Assembly: GCA_021204045.1 (NCBI GenBank)
Contig: JAJQAA010000011.1
Location: 1 to 52,387, forward strand
Length of the DNA stretch: 52,387 nt
Direction: 5' to 3'
DNA from: Clostridiales bacterium
GTDB taxonomy: Bacteria > Bacillota > Clostridia > Lachnospirales > Lachnospiraceae
The notes below the pieces were generated by a model. It did not search any database. It worked only from the letters and a program-made list of their open reading frames with translations, and was not told where the DNA came from. Positions 1 to 8,671 of the stretch are shown here, piece by piece. Each line of letters opens with the position of its first letter. Position 1 is the first letter of the stretch. The position numbers were made by a program, and so were the translations under genes.

Positions 1-58
1 TGGTTAGAGCGCCGCCCTGTCACGGCGGAGGTCGTGGGTTCGAATCCCATCCGGGTCG
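1..58 (+). tRNA. tRNA-Asp (GTC), 5' end cut off by the window
   Basis: The window opens inside the D-loop (TGGTTAGAGC). The anticodon arm presents GTC, the T-arm reads GGGTTCGAATCC, and the 3' acceptor strand CCGGGTC at 51-57 is followed by discriminator G58. No CCA is encoded. It is the first of seven closely packed tRNA genes. Confidence 0.93.
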
Positions 59-93
59 TTGGCGATATCAGGTCGCTGTAGATATATGAAACA

Positions 94-166
94 GGGGTCT
101 TAGCTCAGCTGGGAGAGCATCTGCCTTACAAGCAGAGGGTCACAGGTTCGAGCCCTGTAGGCCCCA
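94..166 (+). tRNA. tRNA-Val (TAC)
   Basis: Acceptor strands GGGGTCT (94-100) and AGGCCCC (159-165) pair with one G-U. The anticodon stem TCTGC/GCAGA closes the loop CTTACAA, giving anticodon TAC. The T-arm has GGTTCGAGCC. No CCA is encoded. Confidence 0.96.
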
Positions 167-191
167 TTTTCAGAAGCATAACTGGTCTTCC

Positions 192-264
192 GCCGATATG
201 GCTCAATTGGCAGAGCAGCTGATTTGTAATCAGCAGGTTATCGGTTCGAGTCCGATTATCGGCT
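192..264 (+). tRNA. tRNA-Thr (TGT)
   Basis: Acceptor strands GCCGATA (192-198) and TATCGGC (257-263) pair fully and the discriminator is T264. The anticodon loop TTTGTAA is closed by GCTGA/TCAGC, giving anticodon TGT. Confidence 0.96.
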
Positions 265-284
265 TGTAATTTAATAATTATCAT

Positions 285-366
285 GGGGGAGTTCCCGAGT
301 GGCCAAAGGGGACAGACTGTAAATCTGCTGGCGATGCCTTCAGTGGTTCGAATCCACTCTCCCCCA
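285..366 (+). tRNA. tRNA-Tyr (GTA)
   Basis: A class II tRNA of 82 nt with a long variable arm after the anticodon arm. Acceptor strands GGGGGAG and CTCCCCC pair, and the loop CTGTAAA carries anticodon GTA. The extra arm (about 328-341) is as expected for bacterial tRNA-Tyr. Confidence 0.95.
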
Positions 367-394
367 TTTTGCAGTTGTTTTTTCTGCGTATTGG

Positions 395-468
395 CGCGGG
401 GTGGAGCAGTCTGGAAGCTCGTCGGGCTCATAACCCGAAGGTCGCAAGTTCAAATCTTGCCCCCGCAA
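395..468 (+). tRNA. initiator tRNA-fMet (CAT)
   Basis: The first acceptor base C395 faces A467 and is unpaired, and the anticodon stem ends in three G-C pairs (GGG/CCC) around CTCATAA. Both are hallmarks of bacterial initiator tRNA, so this is not an elongator Met or Ile2 tRNA. Confidence 0.95.
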
Positions 469-472
469 TTTT

Positions 473-545
<73 letters not shown>

Positions 546-548
546 TAT

Positions 549-621
549 GGGCGTGTAGCTCAGGCGGTAGAGCACTTGACTTTTAATCAAGTTGTCCGGG
601 GTTCGAATCCCCGCACGCTCA
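549..621 (+). tRNA. tRNA-Lys (TTT)
   Basis: Acceptor strands GGGCGTG (549-555) and CACGCTC (614-620) pair with one G-U. The anticodon loop CTTTTAA is closed by CTTGA/TCAAG, giving TTT. It is the last tRNA of the array. Confidence 0.96.
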
Positions 622-634
622 GGACGTGCGAAAC

Positions 635-675
635 GGCGAGAATCCTTGATTTTGTCTGGGTTTGTCGCCTTTTTT
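635..675 (+). terminator. terminator of the tRNA array
   Basis: GGCGA (635-639) pairs with TCGCC (665-669) and, inside it, AATCC (641-645) pairs with GGGTT (658-662). Six T follow at 670-675. It lies 13 bases after tRNA-Lys and is well placed to end the tRNA transcript. The rest of 676-827 shows only an AT-rich promoter-like stretch with TATAAT at 745-750 and no good -35. Confidence 0.7.
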
Positions 676-827
676 ATTATCATATCTGTGAAATTCTATA
701 ACGATCGTCATTATCAAAAAATCATAATGTTTTCCTTAAATGATTATAATAGACAGCATATGGCAGACTTGCCTTATTGGTTAATGTCTGGTAAGATGAA
801 TGCATGTGATAAGGCAGGGATTGTACT

Positions 828-2633
828 ATGGCGAATGAACATATGCATTCCGGGGACGACTGGCGGGATGATTTTGAAAAACTATATATTTGTACGTATT
901 CTGATGTGTATCGTCATATTTGTCGAAGGGTATTACAGAAGAACCAGGTGCGGGAATTAATGGTTCGGACATATGTGGCGGCCTATTTGGATACCGGGTT
1001 ACGGGAACAGATACGGGCATCATTACAGGAAGAACTTACAGAACAAACAGGAATTTCCGAAAAAAATAAAAAGCAGCAGTCAATCGCAGTGGAGTGGTTA
1101 GAGGAAAAAGCAGATGAGCTGGCCAGAAAGCAATTCGGAGTTTCTCCGGAAGAAATAGAAACTGCCGCAGCGGCGGAAAAAATGTATGAAAATGAGGGCG
1201 CAGCAGATGTGAGTATGAATATCGATGAGACGTCGATATTTCTTGAAATCGGAGATCGGCTGCCTGATGAGGATAATGATTCAAAAGATACATTGGGAGG
1301 AATGATTGTTTCTTTGCTAAAGTATGCGCTTTCGCTGGCGGTACTGGTGGGAGCGGTGTATGTTCTGATATTTAGTCTGCAAATATTAAAAGGACATTGG
1401 GAGGGGCTGAGAGGACCGTTGCTGGAGTCTCTGGTAGATGCCGAGAAGATCGAAACGGAGAGTCCGGATGAGGAAATAACCATAAAATTGAAAGACAAGA
1501 TTGCGTATTTATCGGAGATCGGAGAAATCCTTTATATCGTGCCTTTGGAGGAAGCAGAATGGGATGAGGAACTCGTGGATAATCCGGAAATCCTGGAACA
1601 TGGAGAGTGGGTTTATTATTTACCCTGTCCGGAACGGGAAGATACTTTGCTGGGTGATGTATCGTCTGAATTATTTCATATCTTGTACCGGATGAGTGAC
1701 GATGGAAAAAGAATCCAGATTATTGAGCAGCAGGTAGAAGATTTTACATTCTGGAATGATGAACTTTATGTTTATAAGGAAGGAAGAGTTCACCGTATAG
1801 ATAAAGAGAGTCATTTTGAGGAGTATGTGCCGGGGATTTATGCGAAGGAATGGGACGGGGAATGGTATCTTTATGATACACTTGGACGAACGCCGGCTAC
1901 CGATGCAGAAGGCAACGTACACTTTGAAGATCGGGTTTATAAGCTGTCCTCCGGACGCGTCGTGGGGGTTGAGCCGGATGTACGGGAAAAGGATGGTATT
2001 ATTTATGAATTACGTCTGATCAGCAGACAGGATGATGAATATGCGATTTACCGGATTGAAAATGACGAAGAGGAATTGTTCGCCAGAGGCCAGCGTACAA
2101 TTGACAGTTTCTGTATTGTCGGGGACTGGCTTTATTACAGCGCCTGTGTCCGGCGCGCCACTACGCAGAAAAATTATAGCAGCCTGTATCGAAAATCATT
2201 GACCGAAGACGCCGGGGAAGAGCTTTTGCTGGAACGTTTTCCGGGGCGCGTATGGCAGCTGTATTATTCGGAAAATACGGAAAAACTTTATGGAAATTAC
2301 ACTCCTCGAAACTGGGAAAGCGCCTACGGAGAAATTGCGGTATTTTCAAAGGATGGAGAAATGTACTGCCTGGATGGCGGGGAAGCGCGCCTTACGCGGG
2401 AAACGACAGGTGATGATGCACTAGAATTTGTGATTGCTCAGGATGGAAAAATCTGCTGTTACTGGCAGAACCAGTATTGGAAACGTCGCCAGGAACCAAC
2501 CGCGATCTGGCGTGATACGTTGATGTTTTTAGATGACAGAAGCTTGAATTTGTCAAAAGATCAGGATGAAGAAGAGGACGAGTGGGAGGATGAAATCGAG
2601 CTGGAGAATGATCTGACAATGCCGGCGGAATAA
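828..2633 (+). CDS. single-pass membrane protein with sigma-region-2-like N-terminus and propeller-like extracellular part
   Basis: Not recognised as a named family. The 601-residue product has a charged cytoplasmic part (1-155), one hydrophobic segment at about 159-187, and an acidic exterior (about 190-570) rich in Trp/Tyr blades of the kind W-x-Y-Y/L-Y-x-x-E-G-R-V, suggesting a DUF5050-like or beta-propeller fold. Residues 16-56 (FEKLY, DVYRHI, then VRELMVRTYVAAYLD) resemble the two helices of an ECF sigma region 2; this is inference from pattern only. The ATG at 828 has GGCAGGGA just upstream. The C-terminus is very acidic (EEEDEWEDEIELE). It stands 28 bp before the decarboxylase gene and may be cotranscribed with it. 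A sensor or envelope-stress role is possible but unproven. Confidence 0.75.
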   Translation: MANEHMHSGDDWRDDFEKLYICTYSDVYRHICRRVLQKNQVRELMVRTYVAAYLDTGLREQIRASLQEELTEQTGISEKNKKQQSIAVEWLEEKADELARKQFGVSPEEIETAAAAEKMYENEGAADVSMNIDETSIFLEIGDRLPDEDNDSKDTLGGMIVSLLKYALSLAVLVGAVYVLIFSLQILKGHWEGLRGPLLESLVDAEKIETESPDEEITIKLKDKIAYLSEIGEILYIVPLEEAEWDEELVDNPEILEHGEWVYYLPCPEREDTLLGDVSSELFHILYRMSDDGKRIQIIEQQVEDFTFWNDELYVYKEGRVHRIDKESHFEEYVPGIYAKEWDGEWYLYDTLGRTPATDAEGNVHFEDRVYKLSSGRVVGVEPDVREKDGIIYELRLISRQDDEYAIYRIENDEEELFARGQRTIDSFCIVGDWLYYSACVRRATTQKNYSSLYRKSLTEDAGEELLLERFPGRVWQLYYSENTEKLYGNYTPRNWESAYGEIAVFSKDGEMYCLDGGEARLTRETTGDDALEFVIAQDGKICCYWQNQYWKRRQEPTAIWRDTLMFLDDRSLNLSKDQDEEEDEWEDEIELENDLTMPAE

Positions 2634-2661
2634 CTGTTGAAAGAAAGAGGTTCGTGATCGG

Positions 2662-4263
2662 ATGAAAAATGACTCAGAAATTCCGGAGGATTCTTTGTAT
2701 GGTCTGTTAAAAGAATACAGTGATTCTGATTATTATCCATTCCATATGCCGGGACATAAACGGCAGGTGAAGGATGATTTTTTGCGGGAGTTTGACAATC
2801 CTTTTGCAATCGATATTACAGAGATTGAAGGATTTGATAATCTGCACCATCCACAGGGAATCTTAAAACGATCAATGGAAACGGCAGCCAGAATTTATCA
2901 TTCGGATAAAACATATTATCTGGTTAATGGTTCCAGTTGCGGCATCCTCAGCGCGGTATGCGCGGTGACGAAACCTGGCGGGCATTTACTCATGGCGAGA
3001 AACTGCCACAAATCTGCATATCATGCGGTTATCCTCAATCAACTGAAACCGGAATACATTTATCCACAAATCATTGGAAAATTGGGGATACAAGGCGGGA
3101 TTTCTGCGGAAACTGTGGATAAATCACTTAATGAACATCCCGGATGCGAGGCCGTACTGGTCGTCTCGCCGACCTATGACGGTGTGGTTTCGGATATTGC
3201 AGCGATCGCGAAGGTTGTGCACAGACACGGCTTGCCATTGATTGTCGACGAGGCTCATGGGGCACATTTTCCATTTATGGATGATGAGAATTGTCAAAAT
3301 TGTAGGCCGGCACTGGAGTGCGGCGCGGATATTGTTGTCCAAAGTTTACATAAAACGCTTCCTTCTTTGACGCAGACGTCCGTTTTGCATGTGAAGGAAG
3401 GGCGGGTGAATATCGCGCGTCTGGAACGTTATTTGCAGATATTCCAGAGCAGCAGCCCATCGTATGTGTTTATGGCGGCGATGGAGCGCTGTATTCGCGA
3501 AATGCAGGCAAACGGCAGAGTACGGATGCGACGGCATATGGAGCGGATCAGGAAAATGCGACAGCGTCTTGCGGGTTTGTGCGCGTTGCGGCTGCTGGAT
3601 CGGGAAAGCGCAGGAAACAGTGGCGCGGCGGTATATGATATTGATGAGACAAAGCTGGTGATCTCCACGCGTGGTTGCCGGAATATCCGGGAGCGTCAAA
3701 ATACGCAGGGAATCGAGACAATACAGGAGTTCCAGAATACAGAGGAAGCTTGCAGGACACGGCGATCAGGAGAGCTCGTGACCGGTACCTGGCTGGAGCA
3801 GGTGCTGCGACAGGAGTATCATCTGGAGATGGAGATGGCGGGTACGGATTATGTTGTGGCGATTACGACCTGTTTTGACACGCAGGAGGGACTTGATCGG
3901 CTGACGGATGCCCTGCTGCAGATCGACAGCCGGTTAACACGTGAGGAAGAAGAGCGGAAAGAAGGAACCAACGAGGGAGCGGACATTTCTCCGGATGTTT
4001 GTATGACACCTGTGGCGGCGATGGATGAAGAAGCAGAAATTCTGGATATCGCGGACTGTGCCGGACGCGTTTCCGCAGAGTTTGTTTATGTTTATCCGCC
4101 GGGGATCCCGATTTTGGTGCCGGGCGAGCGGATTTCCGGGAAAATTATCAGACGAATCGCTTCTGCCGGGCAGCAGGGACTCTCCGTGCAGGGACTGGAG
4201 GACCCTCAGGCGAAGCGGTTGCGGGTGACGGCAGAGATGATGTCAGAAAAGATCAGGGAGTAA
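2662..4263 (+). CDS. Orn/Lys/Arg decarboxylase family protein (PLP-dependent)
   Basis: A cytosolic PLP enzyme of fold type I that removes the carboxylate of a basic amino acid to give a polyamine or diamine (cadaverine, putrescine or agmatine). Seen: FHMPGHK at 27-33, DEAHGAHF at 196-203 with the Asp that contacts the PLP ring nitrogen, and SLHKTLPS at 228-235 with K231 as the Schiff-base lysine. At 533 residues it is the short clostridial/YaaO-like form without the N-terminal wing domain of enterobacterial enzymes. The stretch about 330-375 between core and C-terminal domain is variable and charged. It is followed six bases later by the guanylate-kinase-like gene. Substrate cannot be told from sequence alone. 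Confidence 0.92.
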   Translation: MKNDSEIPEDSLYGLLKEYSDSDYYPFHMPGHKRQVKDDFLREFDNPFAIDITEIEGFDNLHHPQGILKRSMETAARIYHSDKTYYLVNGSSCGILSAVCAVTKPGGHLLMARNCHKSAYHAVILNQLKPEYIYPQIIGKLGIQGGISAETVDKSLNEHPGCEAVLVVSPTYDGVVSDIAAIAKVVHRHGLPLIVDEAHGAHFPFMDDENCQNCRPALECGADIVVQSLHKTLPSLTQTSVLHVKEGRVNIARLERYLQIFQSSSPSYVFMAAMERCIREMQANGRVRMRRHMERIRKMRQRLAGLCALRLLDRESAGNSGAAVYDIDETKLVISTRGCRNIRERQNTQGIETIQEFQNTEEACRTRRSGELVTGTWLEQVLRQEYHLEMEMAGTDYVVAITTCFDTQEGLDRLTDALLQIDSRLTREEEERKEGTNEGADISPDVCMTPVAAMDEEAEILDIADCAGRVSAEFVYVYPPGIPILVPGERISGKIIRRIASAGQQGLSVQGLEDPQAKRLRVTAEMMSEKIRE

Positions 4264-4268
4264 TCTTG

Positions 4269-4862
4269 ATGGGGAAGATTTTTTACTTAATGGGAAAAAG
4301 TGCGTCCGGAAAGGATACGATTTACAAGCGACTGCTTGAAGATTGCCCACAATTGGGACGCATTGTCCTCTATACGACCCGTCCGCGCAGGGAAGGGGAG
4401 ACGGATGGTGTGGAATATTATTTCACAACATCGGGAACGCTTGCGCAGTTCGAACAGGAAAACAAGCTGATTGAGAAGCGCGTTTACCATACTGTGGCCG
4501 GAGAGTGGAGTTACGCGACGGTGGACGATGGACAGATAGATTTGTCTGCGAACAGCTGTCTGACAATCGGAACATTGGAGTCTTACGAAAAAATACGGAA
4601 TTATTTTGGTTCGGAGGCGATTGTACCGCTGTATGTTTTTGTGGATGACGGCGAGCGCCTTGCGCGTGCGCTTGCGCGGGAACGGCAGCAGGCACAGCCG
4701 AATTACGCGGAATTGTGCCGGCGTTTTCTGGCGGACGAGCAGGATTTTGCCGGGGAACGTCTGGAACGGCTCGGCGTGGAGCGGATATTTGTAAATGACG
4801 ATCTGGAGCGCTGTGTGGAGGAAATCAAAATTTCTATACAGCGGAATGATTTTATGCTATAA
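4269..4862 (+). CDS. guanylate kinase-like P-loop kinase
   Basis: Guanylate kinase phosphorylates GMP to GDP. The product (197 residues from ATG 4269) has a P-loop written MGKSASGKDT near the N-terminus and the GMP-binding segment YTTRPRREGETDGVEYYF at about 36-53, which matches the family's TTRxPRxGE pattern. The P-loop is divergent (KSASGKDT rather than PSGVGKST), so this may be a paralogue rather than the main Gmk. A TTG at 4266 is directly upstream; the ATG is preferred because CAGGGAG at 4255-4261 is then eight bases away. It is translationally close to the decarboxylase stop. Confidence 0.85.
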   Translation: MGKIFYLMGKSASGKDTIYKRLLEDCPQLGRIVLYTTRPRREGETDGVEYYFTTSGTLAQFEQENKLIEKRVYHTVAGEWSYATVDDGQIDLSANSCLTIGTLESYEKIRNYFGSEAIVPLYVFVDDGERLARALARERQQAQPNYAELCRRFLADEQDFAGERLERLGVERIFVNDDLERCVEEIKISIQRNDFML

Positions 4863-4941
4863 TTTTTAAGGCAGAAAATCCGCGAAAGTGGGGATAACGA
4901 AACAAATCTAAGCGTACCGGAGAAAAGGAGGTGAGCGGTCC

Positions 4942-5931
4942 ATGCTGAAATTTGATGATATTCTGGGACAGGAAGCGGTGAAAGAACATTTGCAGAATGC
5001 GATTGAAACACATAAAGTGTCCCACGCGTATATATTGTCTGGCGAGGCGGGCATGGGGCGCAAAACTCTGGCACACGCGTTTGCCCTTACGCTGTTTTGT
5101 GAGCAGGGGCGGCGGCAGCCATGCATGAGCTGTCATGCGTGTAAGCAGGTACAGAGCGGCAATCATCCGGATCTGATCCATGTGACACATGAGAAGCCGG
5201 GAAGCATCGGCGTGGATGACATTCGCAGCCAGATTAACGACACCATTCCGGTGCGCCCATATAGCAGCGAGTACAAGATTTACATCGTAGATGAAGCGGA
5301 AAAGATGACGATACAGGCGCAGAACGCGTTGCTCAAGACGATCGAAGAACCTCCGCCTTATGCGGTGATCTTTCTGCTGACAACCAACCAGGAGGCCTTC
5401 CTGCCCACGATTTTATCGCGCTGCGTGCAGTTAAAGCTGAAGCCGCTGCGCGATTCTGTGGTAAAAGACTACCTGACAGAGACGATGCGGATATCGGAGG
5501 CAGACGCCGAGATTTATGCGGCATTTGCGCGGGGGAACCTGGGACGGGCCATTCAGCTCGCTTCATCGGAGCAGTTCCGCGCGATGTATATGCAGCTGCT
5601 TCAGCTGATGAAAAATATTCATACACTGGATATTTCCGTGCTCCTTGAGGAAATCCGTCGGATAAAGGAGGGAAATCTTGACATTTATGAATGTCTGGAT
5701 TTCATGCAGCTGTGGTATCGCGATGTGCTGCTTTATAAGGTAACGAAGGATATTAACCTGCTGATTTTTAAGAATGAGTACCGGGCCATCAATGAGGCCA
5801 GTCAATACAGCTCTTACGAAGGACTTGAGAACGTGCAGAAGGCGATCGACAAGGCGCGGGTACGCCTGGATGCCAATGTCAACATGGAGCTGGTAATCGA
5901 GCTGCTTTTGCTGGCAATGAAGGAAAATTAA
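4942..5931 (+). CDS. holB: DNA polymerase III delta' subunit
   Basis: Part of the clamp loader that places the sliding clamp on DNA. The 329-residue product has the AAA+ fold: a degenerate P-loop GEAGMGRKT at about 34-42, in which the usual Lys is Arg, as expected for the non-hydrolysing delta' subunit. It also has a four-Cys zinc module (CEQG...CMSCHAC) at about 52-68, YIVDEAEKM in the Walker B region, and the SRC motif (ILSRCVQL) at about 154-161. The start at 4942 follows AAAGGAGG. Its position before ricT, a tRNA methyltransferase gene and rsmI is the conserved Firmicute order. Confidence 0.95.
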   Translation: MLKFDDILGQEAVKEHLQNAIETHKVSHAYILSGEAGMGRKTLAHAFALTLFCEQGRRQPCMSCHACKQVQSGNHPDLIHVTHEKPGSIGVDDIRSQINDTIPVRPYSSEYKIYIVDEAEKMTIQAQNALLKTIEEPPPYAVIFLLTTNQEAFLPTILSRCVQLKLKPLRDSVVKDYLTETMRISEADAEIYAAFARGNLGRAIQLASSEQFRAMYMQLLQLMKNIHTLDISVLLEEIRRIKEGNLDIYECLDFMQLWYRDVLLYKVTKDINLLIFKNEYRAINEASQYSSYEGLENVQKAIDKARVRLDANVNMELVIELLLLAMKEN

Positions 5932-5981
5932 AGCAAACGTGATTTGCGCCGCCGGAAGAACGGCGGAGGAATGGAGTTAAG

Positions 5982-6890
5982 ATGACGACAGTAATCGGAG
6001 TACGTTTTCGCAGCGTTGGGAAGATTTATTATTTTTCTCCCGGAACGCTGGATATTAAAAATGGTGACAGTGTGATTGTCGAGACTGCCCGCGGGACGGA
6101 ATTCGGTCATGTGGTCCTGGGCAACCGGGAAGTGGAAGACAATAAGGTCGTGCAGCCGTTAAAGACGGTGATCCGTATGGCAACGGAGGAAGACTGTATC
6201 CGTGAGCAGAACAATCGCAAAAAAGAAAAGGATGCTTTTGCGATCTGCAAAGAAAAAATCCGTAAACACAAACTGGAAATGAAGCTGATTGACGTGGAAT
6301 ATACATTTGATAATAATAAGATCCTGTTTTATTTTACCGCGGACGGGAGAGTGGATTTCCGTGAACTGGTGAAGGATCTTGCATCCGTATTTAAGACGCG
6401 GATCGAGCTGCGTCAGGTCGGCGTGCGCGATGAGACAAAGATTGTCGGGGGCGTGGGCATCTGCGGCCGGGCACTTTGCTGTCATTCTTATCTGTCGGAT
6501 TTTGTCCCGGTTTCGATTAAGATGGCAAAGGAACAGAATCTGTCGCTGAATCCATCAAAAATTTCCGGCGTATGCGGCCGCCTGATGTGCTGTCTGAAAA
6601 ACGAGCAGGAGACCTATGAATATCTCAACAGCAAGCTGCCGGGTATCGGCGATTATGTAACGACGGACGACGGGTTAAAGGGCGAGGTGCAAAGCGTCAA
6701 TGTGCTGCGCCAGCTGGTTAAGGTTGTCGTTACCGTCGACAAGGATGAAAAAGAGGTTCGCGAATACAGGGTGGATCAGCTGAAGTTCCGGCCACGACGC
6801 AGGAAGGGGAAAGCCGATGTGGAGGACAAGGAGCTGAAAAAGCTTGAGGCCCTGGAGAAAAAAGAAGGAAAATCGAAACGCGATGAATGA
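5982..6890 (+). CDS. ricT: PSP1-domain protein RicT (YaaT)
   Basis: RicT is part of the RicA-RicF-RicT complex which, in Bacillus, binds iron-sulfur clusters and stimulates RNase Y dependent mRNA processing and sporulation phosphorelay activity. Seen: 302 residues, N-terminal segment (IGVRFRSVGKIYYFSPG), central PSP1 core with RELVKDLASVFKTRIELRQ, and the Cys-rich signature ICGRALCCHSY ... VCGRLMCCLKNE at about 163-206. The C-terminus is a basic, low-complexity tail. The start has GGCGGAGGAATGG upstream. It overlaps the next gene by eight bases, so the two are translationally coupled. Confidence 0.93.
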   Translation: MTTVIGVRFRSVGKIYYFSPGTLDIKNGDSVIVETARGTEFGHVVLGNREVEDNKVVQPLKTVIRMATEEDCIREQNNRKKEKDAFAICKEKIRKHKLEMKLIDVEYTFDNNKILFYFTADGRVDFRELVKDLASVFKTRIELRQVGVRDETKIVGGVGICGRALCCHSYLSDFVPVSIKMAKEQNLSLNPSKISGVCGRLMCCLKNEQETYEYLNSKLPGIGDYVTTDDGLKGEVQSVNVLRQLVKVVVTVDKDEKEVREYRVDQLKFRPRRRKGKADVEDKELKKLEALEKKEGKSKRDE

Positions 6891-7617
6891 ATGCAGAATA
6901 GATGAGCGTATCGACGATCTGCAGCGCAACGGATATCGGATCATCCAGAAGAAAACGGGGTTCCATTTCGGCACGGATGCTGTGCTTCTCTCCGATTTCG
7001 CCTGTGTAAAGGCCGGAGAACGGGTACTGGATCTGGGTACGGGCAGCGGCGTCATCCCGATTCTGATGGAGGCGAGGTCGCAAGGGGCACATTTTACCGG
7101 ACTGGAAATTCAAACGGATCTGGCAGATATGGCCGCCCGCAGTGTGCGGCTCAATGGTCTGGAAGATTGCGTGGAGATTGTCCTGGGGGATATTAAAGAA
7201 GCCAGCCGAATATGCGGCCGGGCTTCTTTTGATGTAATAACCGCAAATCCGCCGTATATGACAGGCAGCCATGGCCTGGAAAACCCGGATCCCATGAAAG
7301 CAATTGCGCGGCATGAATTGCTGTGTACATTTGCAGATGTGGCGCGGGAGACGGAAGCGTTGCTGCGGCCGGGCGGCCGGTTTTATCTTGTGCATCGTCC
7401 GCGCCGCCTGGCGGAGCTTATCTCGACGATGCGTGAGTATCATCTGGAACCGAAGCGGTTAAGGTTTGTGTATCCGTTTGCGGACAGGATGGCAAAGCTG
7501 GTGTTGATTGAGGCCGTGCGGGGCGGCGGTGTGATGCTGAAGGTTGAGCCGCCGCTGGTTGTGTTCCGGGAGCCGGGGATATATTCGGAGGAAATCACTG
7601 CCGCCTATGGAAATTGA
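6883..7617 (+). CDS. tRNA1(Val) adenine-N6 methyltransferase-like protein (TrmN6/YabB)
   Basis: A class I SAM-dependent methyltransferase. Seen: motif I DLGTGSGVIP at 50-59 and the catalytic NPPY at 122-125 typical of N6-adenine methylation; family members modify A37 of tRNA-Val. The product is 244 residues from ATG 6883, which overlaps the ricT stop; an in-frame upstream start inside ricT was rejected because the 6883 ATG has GAAGGAAA ahead and fits family length. Its place between ricT and rsmI matches yabB of Bacillus. The exact tRNA substrate is inferred from the family. Confidence 0.9.
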   Translation: MNECRIDERIDDLQRNGYRIIQKKTGFHFGTDAVLLSDFACVKAGERVLDLGTGSGVIPILMEARSQGAHFTGLEIQTDLADMAARSVRLNGLEDCVEIVLGDIKEASRICGRASFDVITANPPYMTGSHGLENPDPMKAIARHELLCTFADVARETEALLRPGGRFYLVHRPRRLAELISTMREYHLEPKRLRFVYPFADRMAKLVLIEAVRGGGVMLKVEPPLVVFREPGIYSEEITAAYGN

Positions 7618-7630
7618 GGAAGGAGAGGGA

Positions 7631-8491
7631 ATGGATCAGAAAAACGAGAATGACGTCGGCAGACTGTATCTGTGCGCGACGCCGATTGGCAATCTCGGTG
7701 ATATCACATTCCGGGTGTTGGAAACCTTGCGCCAGGCAGACCTGATCGCAGCTGAAGATACGCGGCATACCATCCACCTGCTGAATCATTTTGATATCCA
7801 TACGCCGATGACCAGCTATCATGAGTATAATAAAGTGGACAAAGCACGGTATCTGGTCGGTCTTCTTAAAGAGGGAAAGCAGATCGCGCTGGTGACAGAC
7901 GCCGGTACGCCGGGTATTTCTGATCCGGGGGAGGAGCTGGTGCGTCAATGCTGCGAGGCGGGGATTGCGGTAACATCTCTGCCGGGACCAGCCGCCTGTG
8001 TGACGGCATTGACGATGTCGGGTCTGGCGACCAGGCGCTTTTGTTTTGAGGCGTTTCTTCCGCCGGACAAAAAAGAGCGGCGATGGATCCTTGAGGAACT
8101 GAAACGGGAGACGCGGACGATTATTATCTATGAAGCGCCGCATCACCTTATCAGCATGCTTCAGGAGCTGGCTGACGTTCTTGGCATGGATCGCCGTCTG
8201 GCACTGTGCCGGGAACTGACCAAGCGCTATGAAGAGGCGGATCGGGCAACGATCGGCGAGACGCTGGAACGTCTGGCGCGGGAGGAACCCAGAGGGGAGT
8301 ATGTGCTTGTCATTGAAGGACGCCGGATTGGGGATATCCGCAGAGAGGAGCAATCCTCCTGGGAGGAACTGTCGCTGGAGGAACATATGGCGCTCTATCT
8401 TGACCGGGGCATGGACAGAAAGGAGGCGATGAAGCAGGTGGCGAAAGACCGGGGGGTCAGCAAGCGGGACGTTTACCGGGAGCTGTTGTGA
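7631..8491 (+). CDS. rsmI: 16S rRNA (cytidine-1402-2'-O) methyltransferase
   Basis: RsmI adds the 2'-O-methyl group on C1402 in the decoding centre of the small subunit. The 286-residue product has the tetrapyrrole methylase fold: CATPIGNLGDIT at 15-26, AEDTRHT at 41-47, VTDAGTPGISDPG at 88-100 and the LPGPAAC segment near 116-122. The ATG at 7631 follows GGAAGGAGAGGG; an open frame extends further upstream but lies inside the preceding gene. The gene ends the housekeeping run. Confidence 0.95.
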   Translation: MDQKNENDVGRLYLCATPIGNLGDITFRVLETLRQADLIAAEDTRHTIHLLNHFDIHTPMTSYHEYNKVDKARYLVGLLKEGKQIALVTDAGTPGISDPGEELVRQCCEAGIAVTSLPGPAACVTALTMSGLATRRFCFEAFLPPDKKERRWILEELKRETRTIIIYEAPHHLISMLQELADVLGMDRRLALCRELTKRYEEADRATIGETLERLAREEPRGEYVLVIEGRRIGDIRREEQSSWEELSLEEHMALYLDRGMDRKEAMKQVAKDRGVSKRDVYRELL

Positions 8492-8562
8492 GAATGTCTG
8501 TTTCCGGGAGAGTGTCCAGAAAAAGATATTGGAAATGATGGGAAACGACTGTGAAAATGTCC

Positions 8563-8591
8563 TTGACAAACAGCAGTACATTTAATACAAT
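8563..8591 (+). promoter_or_regulatory. fabH operon promoter
   Basis: TTGACA at 8563-8568, a 17-base spacer and TACAAT at 8586-8591 form a near-consensus sigma-A promoter. Transcription would begin at about 8598, so the palindrome at 8605-8617 lies just downstream of the start. Confidence 0.8.
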
Positions 8592-8604
8592 ACACCTGAA
8601 ATAC

Positions 8605-8617
8605 TTTGAAATTCAAA
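8605..8617. promoter_or_regulatory. putative FabT operator
   Basis: TTTGAA-A-TTCAAA is a perfect 13-base palindrome just after the fabH promoter. The known FabT boxes of Streptococcus and Lactococcus have the same TTTGA...TCAAA arms. A FabT-like MarR protein is encoded 6.3 kb downstream (14973). Binding would block or slow transcription of the fab operon. Inference from position and motif. Confidence 0.65.
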
Positions 8618-8671
8618 ACATTTGAAACTAAAACTAAATTTCAGAACATTTCTTAACAGGAAAAAACGATT

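Noticed and set aside
126-431. 101-codon minus-strand ORF across the tRNA genes
   Set aside because: It is antisense to tRNA-Val, Thr, Tyr and fMet. Its peptide is the familiar artefact made by reading tRNA genes backwards.
983-1498. 171-codon minus-strand ORF opposite the membrane protein gene
   Set aside because: Shadow of a gene with a good start, ribosome site and membrane helix; the antisense peptide is Ser-rich and shows no domain.
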